This document shows, one piece after another, positions 1 through 5,275 of a stretch of 9,379 nucleotides of DNA. Numbering within the stretch: the first letter of the stretch is position 1; each line of letters starts with the position of its first letter. The stretch is from assembly GCA_002427045.1 (NCBI GenBank), contig DIPO01000043.1, positions 27,941 through 37,319 on the forward strand. The letters are read 5' to 3'. Below the pieces are notes generated by a model. The model saw only the letters and a list, made by a program, of their open reading frames with translations. It had not been told where the DNA came from and did no database searches. Position numbers and translations under genes: made by a program. The stretch comes from Firmicutes bacterium UBA5486 (GTDB lineage Bacteria > Bacillota > UBA4882 > UBA10575).

Positions 1-62
1 TCGACTCACCTGGCTTATATTTTCATCATTTCATGTGTGCGGGCGGTAGCCAGCGTGAGCGA

Positions 63-533
63 CTACTTTGTAAATTTATCCGCTACTTTGGTCGCACCAT
101 AGGAATCTGGCTTAATCCGTGCCCCAAACCCGCTCCCAGTAACCATACCCACTACTTCTCTGATTATATCTTTGGTTTTCCCTTTTTCTCCTACATCCAA
201 GTGGATCTCAATATTTAGATCAGTCACCCCAATGGTGGTAAACTCACTAGCTAGAAGAGAAGCAACCTCTAGACTCCTGGCTGTCTCCAAAAAGATCCGT
301 TGTTTTAAAGAGATCTTCCCCTTTTCCCGTTCTTTAATATAATAAAAACGTCCCCCTTTACCTTCCCGAAGAATAACCACAGCCGTAACATAACAAACAT
401 CATTCCGTAATTGAGAATCCGTTCCTACAATCAATTTATAATTATCCTCTGGATACTCATTGACAAAAGAAATAATATCACGGAAAACCTGTTTAAAGCT
501 AAGCCGACCCTTGGTTGGACTGATAAAAAACAT
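63..533 (-). CDS. ykuK: YkuK-like RNase H-fold protein (DUF458)
   Basis: A 156-residue protein of the YkuK / DUF458 family, which has a ribonuclease H-like fold; its substrate is not established and the role is unknown. Visible family marks are GTDSQ (residues 37-41, with Asp39 as a likely metal ligand at the end of the first strand), Glu83 in a helix reading FLETARSLE, HLDVGEKGKTK from residue 111 with Asp113, and the C-terminal KPDSYGATKVADKFTK. The open frame has two ATGs, at 539 and 533. The purine-rich ribosome site GAAGAGGGG directly touches the first, leaving no usable gap, but its GAGG core sits 8 bases before the second, so 533 is preferred; the choice changes only two residues. It is the last gene in the window, 62 bases downstream of rsmA, and probably co-transcribed with it. 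The family assignment is firm, the biochemical role is not. Confidence 0.85.
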   Translation of the reverse strand: MFFISPTKGRLSFKQVFRDIISFVNEYPEDNYKLIVGTDSQLRNDVCYVTAVVILREGKGGRFYYIKEREKGKISLKQRIFLETARSLEVASLLASEFTTIGVTDLNIEIHLDVGEKGKTKDIIREVVGMVTGSGFGARIKPDSYGATKVADKFTK

Positions 534-595
534 CTTCATCCCCTCTTCAGTAAAAAACAGATAGTAATGCGGGATCTTGCTCTTTATGTTTCCCT

Positions 596-1447
596 TTAAA
601 ACTCAGAACAATAAGCTGCAATCGCATAAAACTCTTCCGGCGAAAGCGTCTCTCCCCTTTGTGAAGGTTTTATATTTAAAGTTTTTAAGGCTTCCATCAC
701 CTTATTTTCCCCTCCAAGCTCAGTAAAGATACCCCGTAAAGAATTATAGAGATTCTTCCGCCGGTAAGTAAAAACGGTTCTTACCAATAAAGAAAAGGTT
801 TTCTCTATTTCCGGGGAGAACTCCTTTTCTTTTGGAATTAATCTTATAATCGCTGAATTCACCTTTGGTTTAGGTAAAAAGACCGTCGGAGGGACAACCC
901 CCACAATTTCTGCCTCACAATAGTGTTGAATCATTACCGAAAGAGCACCATATACCTTATTTCCCGGAGGCGAGATAATCCGTTCGGCTACCTCTTTTTG
1001 TACTAAAAAAACCAATACATCCCAATTTACATCAGATTCAAGGAGATGGAATAAGATTGGAGTCGTTATATAATACGGAAGATTGGCTACTACCTTAGGC
1101 TTGATTGAGTTTTCTTTAAACAAATCAGCTGGATTAAGCTGGAGGATATCACTAAATATTACCCGGACATTATCCCGCCCAGCCAGTACTTGCTTAAGAA
1201 GTGGAGCCAAAGAAGAATCAGCCTCAACTGTCAAGACATAACCTGCTTGCTCCGAGAGGGCTGTAGTCAAAGCCCCAATACCAGTTCCAACCTCCAGAAC
1301 CAAGTCAGAAGAAGACAGATTGGCAGCTGATACTATTTTACGAAGAATATTAGCATCAACCAGAAAATTCTGACCTAGTTGTTTTTTAGCCGCCAAATTA
1401 TATTTAGTCAACAACTGGTGGACGATCCGTGGTGACGTTAAATTCAA
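596..1447 (-). CDS. rsmA: 16S rRNA (adenine1518-N6/adenine1519-N6)-dimethyltransferase RsmA (KsgA)
   Basis: Transfers four methyl groups from S-adenosylmethionine to the two adjacent adenines in the terminal hairpin loop of 16S rRNA, late in 30S assembly. All family motifs are visible: QNFL (26-29), the SAM-binding EVGTGIGALT (52-61), the acidic Glu75 that follows strand two, SD at 99-100, the catalytic motif NLPYYITTPI (122-131), VQKEVAERI (149-157) and PPTVFLPKPKVNSAI (186-200). The length of 283 residues is normal. The start given is TTG at 1447, which has only a weak AAGAAAA upstream. A much better ribosome site, AGGTGG, lies further up and is correctly spaced for an ATT codon at 1466-1468, which would add seven residues. 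The gene follows the REC-GGDEF gene by 37 bases (16 if ATT is used), and that ribosome site nearly abuts the upstream stop, so co-transcription is likely. Loss of RsmA gives kasugamycin resistance in other bacteria. Confidence 0.96.
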   Translation of the reverse strand: MNLTSPRIVHQLLTKYNLAAKKQLGQNFLVDANILRKIVSAANLSSSDLVLEVGTGIGALTTALSEQAGYVLTVEADSSLAPLLKQVLAGRDNVRVIFSDILQLNPADLFKENSIKPKVVANLPYYITTPILFHLLESDVNWDVLVFLVQKEVAERIISPPGNKVYGALSVMIQHYCEAEIVGVVPPTVFLPKPKVNSAIIRLIPKEKEFSPEIEKTFSLLVRTVFTYRRKNLYNSLRGIFTELGGENKVMEALKTLNIKPSQRGETLSPEEFYAIAAYCSEF

Positions 1448-1484
1448 ATTAATATTTTCTTTTGTAATCTTTATACCACCTAAC

Positions 1485-2402
1485 CTAATTACTCAGCAGA
1501 TTACTTCCTGGACGTAACTTACTACGACGAATTAATTCTTCCCCAACAACTTTAGTCTCAAGAGGGTGTCCATATTTTTCTTGTACATGGCTGACTAGAG
1601 CAATTGATAAACCCATTAATGGCCATTGTTCAAGCCTACCATCTGGCTTTTCTACCAGTAAACCTCCCCGCTCCCGATCATCATCAAGATAAAGTTGAGA
1701 AATTTCCCTGTCAAACCGTTCAATCAATTCTTGGCCAACTTGGGCTCCGGTTTCTACCGGAAGCATTAAAGCAAAATCATCTCCATGAAGATGAGCAATA
1801 AAAATATCAGGAGTATTCAATTCATCCGTAACCTCTAACAGAAGACGGCTAAGCAATCTGAGTGCCTCATCACCGGCATTAAAACCGTAGCACTGATTAT
1901 AAATACGAAAATTATTTATATCAATAAATAGAAGATCACAATCTCCACCGCCAGCTATTCTCTGTGTGATCCTCTTTTTAAGTGCTTCCCAACCATGAAA
2001 CCCGGTAAAAGAATTATAAGTCATTGCCCTCCGTTCGGCCATTAACTCATTAACCTTAACTAGAACTTCCTTCGGGTTAAAAGGTTTTACTAACTGTGCA
2101 TCCACCTTCACTCCCAGGTTAAACAGGTCTGCTAAATTTACTTCTTCTTCGGTCAGAAGTATAATACCCATCTCTCTCGTCTCTTCATGCAATTTTAATT
2201 CATAACAAACCTCAAAACCCTCTTTAAGTGGAAGGTACTGATCGATAAGCACTACCCCAGGTTTAACTCCTAGGGCTTTAGTAAGGACTTCATCTCCCCG
2301 ATTACAGGATGCCAATTGGTATCCGGCATTAGAGAGACGAATAATCATTATCTCTGCGAGGTGTGGATCACTCTCTGCCACTAACACCCTGTCTAGATTC
2401 AT
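1485..2402 (-). CDS. Response regulator with receiver domain and degenerate GGDEF-like domain
   Basis: A 305-residue cytoplasmic signalling protein. Residues 1-123 form a receiver domain with the phosphoacceptor Asp54 (LIDQYLP), Thr84 and Lys106 (VKPF). The usual acidic pair after strand one reads Glu10-Ser11, so one magnesium ligand is replaced. Residues about 130-299 form a GGDEF-type domain: DINNFRIYNQ (161-170), NAGDEALRLL (175-184) and the signature HGDDF (206-210) in place of GGDEF. The first Gly is His and Glu is Asp; no RxxD inhibitory site is seen before it. The segment after the signature (LYLDDDRERGGLL..., then PLMGLSIALV) resembles the divergent GGDDF subfamily. Cyclic di-GMP synthesis is therefore possible but not assured; binding or regulatory duty is an alternative. 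The ATG has the ribosome site AAGGAG ten bases upstream (2413-2418). A long repeat-filled gap precedes it, so it may have its own promoter, and rsmA follows closely. No partner kinase is in the window. Confidence 0.85.
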   Translation of the reverse strand: MNLDRVLVAESDPHLAEIMIIRLSNAGYQLASCNRGDEVLTKALGVKPGVVLIDQYLPLKEGFEVCYELKLHEETREMGIILLTEEEVNLADLFNLGVKVDAQLVKPFNPKEVLVKVNELMAERRAMTYNSFTGFHGWEALKKRITQRIAGGGDCDLLFIDINNFRIYNQCYGFNAGDEALRLLSRLLLEVTDELNTPDIFIAHLHGDDFALMLPVETGAQVGQELIERFDREISQLYLDDDRERGGLLVEKPDGRLEQWPLMGLSIALVSHVQEKYGHPLETKVVGEELIRRSKLRPGSNLLSN

Positions 2403-2448
2403 TATAAAACCGCTCCTTCCAAATCCCCTCTTTCCTCAGCAAATCATT

Positions 2449-2461
2449 CTTTCGACGAAAG
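2449..2461. promoter_or_regulatory. Palindrome CTTTCGACGAAAG, possible operator
   Basis: A perfect 13-base odd-centred palindrome 46 bases before the ATG of the REC-GGDEF gene. The core TTTCGTCGAAA differs by one base from the extended Spo0A box TTTTGTCGAAA on both strands. The position fits a regulator site, but no clear promoter was found beside it, so the assignment is only suggestive. Confidence 0.3.
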
Positions 2462-2492
2462 GTTATTTATTCCTCTATCATTCATTTGTTTA

Positions 2493-2513
2493 TTTAAGAT
2501 TTAGCCACAATAT
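2493..2513 (-). repeat. Short interspersed intergenic repeat, copy 1
   Basis: The 21 bases from TTTAAGATTT to CACAATAT match 7754-7774 with one mismatch (A for G after the GATTT). The sequence lies upstream of the REC-GGDEF gene; the other copies also lie upstream of minus-strand genes. After CACAATAT this copy diverges (TTGAATA). It may be a regulator site or the remnant of a small repeat family. Confidence 0.5.
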
Positions 2514-2524
2514 TTGAATATAAA

Positions 2525-2618
2525 TCTGAATTCGTGACTTATTAATTTAAGCCAGGGTAAACGCTACCGCAAGCTTTCACGATTTACCCTGGGGGACTAA
2601 AGTTGTCACGGATTCAGA
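2525..2618. repeat. Nested imperfect palindrome between yabE and the REC-GGDEF gene
   Basis: Outer arms TCTGAATTCGTGAC (2525-2538) and GTCACGGATTCAGA (2605-2618) are inverted with 13 of 14 matches; the odd pair is a G-U wobble in a plus-strand RNA. Nested inside is a perfect 10-base inverted repeat, CCAGGGTAAA (2552-2561) and TTTACCCTGG (2583-2592), around a 21-base loop. No T-run follows on the minus strand, so it is not a typical intrinsic terminator of yabE, though it sits where one would be. A small REP- or MITE-like element is another reading. It occupies much of the 237-base gap, in which no gene was seen. Confidence 0.75.
2530..2546 (+). repeat. 17-base direct repeat, left copy
   Basis: ATTCGTGACTTATTAAT recurs exactly at 2621-2637. 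The two copies bracket the core of the nested palindrome. The CGTGAC within each can pair with the single GTCACG at 2605-2610, so the copies are alternative partners for one arm. Confidence 0.85.
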
Positions 2619-2620
2619 CT

Positions 2621-2637
2621 ATTCGTGACTTATTAAT
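2621..2637 (+). repeat. 17-base direct repeat, right copy
   Basis: Exact copy of 2530-2546, ending two bases before the yabE stop codon. Its CGTGAC (2624-2629) forms a local 6-base-pair hairpin with GTCACG at 2605-2610, which excludes the longer pairing of that arm with 2525-2538. Confidence 0.85.
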
Positions 2638-2639
2638 CT

Positions 2640-3665
2640 TTACGGAGCCAAAATATAAACTTTTACCTTTTTCCGGCCAAAAAGAATGGCCTCCCGTTGG
2701 GTATCATAACACAAATCTATCCGGTTGTTCTTGATCGCCGAACCAATATCCTCAGCTGAAGCAAAACCATAACCTTCTATATAAAGTTTTGTCCCTAAAG
2801 GAATCACCTTAGGATCAACCGCTACTACCCCATATGTAGCTTTCTTTCCTGTATATGTATAACCATCAGCATAGATACCACATGACTCCGGGCCAGGATC
2901 ATAGGCTGTAGCTTCCATTGTTTTGACCTCAGTATACCTGATCATCCTCCCCCGAGAGACAGTAATAGTCTTCACTACTGGTCTGGTCCCTTTAGCAATT
3001 ACTTTTTTCTCTGCCGCTTTTAGAACTTTCTCCCCAACCTTTGTTCTTTTTACTTCCTTTCCATCTTCATATACTACTGTATACTCGCGCTCCAAGATCC
3101 CTGGTTTTCCTTCCCGGACTAATCTTTGTTTTCCCTTATTCAGATTCACATCATTAATATAAGTCACTGGCGGGTTGATCTTATACTGTGAAGTAATATT
3201 CTCCACCATTACCCTTGTCACTTTTATTCGTAACCCGTCCCAAACCATAGTCTCTAGCGGGAGTGAAGTCTTATCATTTGAGTTTAAATTAATATTAGCT
3301 TTGGCCAAAACCTCTTTAACTTGTACCGGAGGTGTCCGTAAAATAGTCTCCTGGCCATCAGCCATAATTACACAGTTAATCCCTCTGACAACTTTGATCT
3401 CCATCCCCTTTTTAACCCTCTCTTGTAGGCCTGGATAAACCTCATCTCCGGGTTGCAGGATAAGACCCACTTTCTTTATGGCCTGCTCTACAGTATTGGC
3501 AGTGGTAGTCAGATTCAGTCTGGCTCCATCAACAGACAATACTATTTTATTCCAAGCTAAAGTAGTAAAGATGAGCAAGAACAGAACCACTCCAGAAAAG
3601 GTTAAAAGAATATACCGTGGTGAACTAATATTAACTTTTAATCTGTCAATTTTAGGTCTTTTCAT
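2640..3665 (-). CDS. yabE: YabE-like cell-wall protein: DUF348 repeats, G5 domain and 3D domain
   Basis: A 341-residue exported or membrane-anchored protein. The basic N-terminus is followed by one hydrophobic segment (about 18-38), which serves as a signal or anchor. Then come two DUF348 repeats (about 42-84 and 96-137), a G5 domain (about 152-228), a fold often bound to wall glycans, and a C-terminal 3D domain (about 249-341). The 3D domain shows METATAYDP-like MEATAYDP and its three aspartates: Asp284 (AVDPKVIPLGT), Asp306 (SAEDIGSAIK) and Asp317 (RIDLCYDT), which place it with MltA-like lytic transglycosylase folds. Relatives act in wall remodelling and resemble resuscitation-promoting factors. 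The start is the ATG at 3665 because AGGAGG (3672-3677) sits six bases before it; a longer frame opens at 3698 without its own good ribosome site. It lies 143 bases downstream of the radical SAM gene. The domain assignment is firm; enzymatic activity is inferred. Confidence 0.9.
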   Translation of the reverse strand: MKRPKIDRLKVNISSPRYILLTFSGVVLFLLIFTTLAWNKIVLSVDGARLNLTTTANTVEQAIKKVGLILQPGDEVYPGLQERVKKGMEIKVVRGINCVIMADGQETILRTPPVQVKEVLAKANINLNSNDKTSLPLETMVWDGLRIKVTRVMVENITSQYKINPPVTYINDVNLNKGKQRLVREGKPGILEREYTVVYEDGKEVKRTKVGEKVLKAAEKKVIAKGTRPVVKTITVSRGRMIRYTEVKTMEATAYDPGPESCGIYADGYTYTGKKATYGVVAVDPKVIPLGTKLYIEGYGFASAEDIGSAIKNNRIDLCYDTQREAILFGRKKVKVYILAP

Positions 3666-3671
3666 TTTTAT

Positions 3672-3677
3672 CCTCCT
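3672..3677 (-). promoter_or_regulatory. Ribosome binding site fixing the yabE start
   Basis: AGGAGG, six bases before the ATG at 3663-3665. It lies inside the longer frame that opens at 3698, so the eleven extra residues of that frame are probably not translated. Confidence 0.8.
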
Positions 3678-3808
3678 GAGGCCATAGGGCATATTCATCC
3701 ATTTTTAGACTCTATTTCTAGAGTATTCATCTTGGAAGATAACCTCTCCTTCTGGAAACACTTGCCACCTAAAGTTCGTCGCTCATATGAAAGCTTTTAA
3801 ATATCTTT

Positions 3809-4402
3809 TTATTCAGTCTGATAAGGACGAATACGGAACTCTACTCCTAGTTGTTCCGCTATTTTTCTTGCTGGCTCCGGATCAAAACCCGGAATTTTTA
3901 CCACTGAAAGAATGACCCTGGGAATATATAACTTACTATTGCGGGTAAATTCCAACATCTTGTCAAAAGCCTCGGGCCCTAAATCCGAGCGGCAAAGGCG
4001 ATGATATTCTCCGGAACTTGCTGCATTTAAGCTAATCGAGATCGTATCAACTAACCCTTCAAGCTCTGGAAGAATCTTACTTCCTAATACTGCCTCGGCT
4101 AACCCATTGGTATTAATCCGGATTTTGGCTCCATATCTTTTTTTAAGCTCCCGGGCAACTTCAACTACCACTTCCCAACGGAGTAATGGTTCACCATACC
4201 CACAGAAAACCACTTCCTGGTAAGGAGTAACATCACCTGCGGCTGCCAACACTTCGTTGGCAGTAGGTTCCTGATCCAACCAGAGATCATAACCTACACC
4301 TTTCTTATTCTCTCTAATGCAGAAGACACATCGGTTAGGGCAACGATTTGTAAGATTAAGATAAATATTGTTTTCAATCACATAAGCATAAATCTTCCCC
4401 AT
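3809..4402 (-). CDS. Radical SAM protein, TatD-associated family
   Basis: A 197-residue radical S-adenosylmethionine protein. The iron-sulfur motif CPNRCVFC has cysteines at 21, 25 and 28 (CxxxCxxC). GYGEPLLR (68-75) is the SAM-binding GGE-type motif, and RINTNG (95-100) and SISLNAASS (122-130) are the later strands of the partial barrel. The length is short for the superfamily and there is no extra C-terminal cysteine cluster domain. It fits the family known to sit next to tatD genes in Clostridia; the reaction is unknown. Two ATGs are available. GAGG directly abuts the one at 4411 but is nine bases from the one at 4402, so 4402 is chosen. It begins 78 bases after the tatD stop and is probably in the metG-tatD transcript. 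Gene and superfamily are certain; substrate cannot be judged. Confidence 0.88.
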   Translation of the reverse strand: MGKIYAYVIENNIYLNLTNRCPNRCVFCIRENKKGVGYDLWLDQEPTANEVLAAAGDVTPYQEVVFCGYGEPLLRWEVVVEVARELKKRYGAKIRINTNGLAEAVLGSKILPELEGLVDTISISLNAASSGEYHRLCRSDLGPEAFDKMLEFTRNSKLYIPRVILSVVKIPGFDPEPARKIAEQLGVEFRIRPYQTE

Positions 4403-4480
4403 GTTCTTCATCCTCTTTTAAATTTAAATTTTTGCTTAGCTAAGAAATTTAAAGGATTACATACTTGGTTGGTTTAAATT

Positions 4481-5275
4481 TTAACCATCGTTTCCAATAT
4501 GAGGTCGCGGTGAAATTTCAAAACAAGCATAGGCATTAGTTCTAGTCAGATCGGCAATTTCCTCTGGATTTACCTCCAGGATTTCACTGATTCTAAGCGC
4601 TGTCCTCACCAGATAAGCTGGTTCATTTCTCCGTCCCCGTAAGGGGTGGGGGGTAAGATAAGGTGAATCGGTCTCAATTAATAGCCGTCCGGCAGGAATC
4701 TTTTTTACTACCTCTGGCAACTTTTTAGCATTAGTAAAGGTAACAGGCCCGCCAATCGCAATATACATATTTAAGTTTAAATATTCCCGGGCAAGTTCTA
4801 CACTCCCGGAATAGCAATGCATCACTCCTCGGCGGTTCTTCCCTGCTTCCTTTAACACCTGCAAAATATCGGCATGAGCTTCTCTGGCATGAATAATCAC
4901 TGGTTTATTCATATTTTCCGCAATTGCCAACTGTTGAGCAAAAAGCTGTCTTTGGGTCTCGCGCGGGGAGTTGTCATAATAGTAATCAAGACCAATCTCC
5001 CCTAAAGCTACCACTTTTTTATAGGTTAACAACTCTTCTAACCTGCTTAAATCATCATCAGAAACCTTTGCTGCCTCATGAGGATGAAAACCAACCGCTG
5101 CATAAAGACCATGATTCTCCTCTGCTAGTTTAATCGCTGCTTCCGAAGATGCTAAATCATACCCTACCACCAACAGTTCTTCTACCCCCGCAGCCTGAGC
5201 CCGGGCCATAACTTCAGTAAAATCCTCTTGATATGCTTCATCATTTAAATGACAATGAGTATCAAAGAGTCTCAA
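4481..5275 (-). CDS. tatD: TatD family metal-dependent hydrolase (DNase)
   Basis: A 264-residue TIM-barrel metal hydrolase of the amidohydrolase fold. Members act as 3'-5' exonucleases or DNases and some as D-aminoacyl-tRNA deacylases; the physiological substrate here is open. Metal ligands and motifs are all visible: DTHCHL (5-10, His7 and His9), GFHPH (62-66), GEIGLDYYY (92-100, Glu93), IIHAREAH (127-134, His129), HCYSGS (153-158, His153) and ETDSPYLTPHPLRGRRNEP (201-219, Asp203). The length is typical. The start is TTG, overlapping the metG stop by four bases (TTGA), with GGAG five bases upstream inside the end of metG. This arrangement indicates translational coupling. Family starts close to MLFDTHCHL support this codon. 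The metG-tatD order is the one seen widely in Bacillota. Confidence 0.95.
   Translation of the reverse strand: MRLFDTHCHLNDEAYQEDFTEVMARAQAAGVEELLVVGYDLASSEAAIKLAEENHGLYAAVGFHPHEAAKVSDDDLSRLEELLTYKKVVALGEIGLDYYYDNSPRETQRQLFAQQLAIAENMNKPVIIHAREAHADILQVLKEAGKNRRGVMHCYSGSVELAREYLNLNMYIAIGGPVTFTNAKKLPEVVKKIPAGRLLIETDSPYLTPHPLRGRRNEPAYLVRTALRISEILEVNPEEIADLTRTNAYACFEISPRPHIGNDG

Noticed and set aside
1..62. Start of a further gene downstream of the ykuK-like gene
   Set aside because: No convincing ribosome site plus start codon with a family-like beginning could be seen in the 62 bases available.
3666..3808. A cyclic di-AMP (ydaO-type) riboswitch before yabE, known for such wall genes
   Set aside because: The interval is only 143 bases and none of the conserved ydaO motifs could be recognised in it.
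4426..4450. AT-rich palindrome with CTTAGCTAAG between tatD and the radical SAM gene
   Set aside because: The core palindrome leaves no room for a stable loop and no T-run follows; it is not convincing as terminator or operator.
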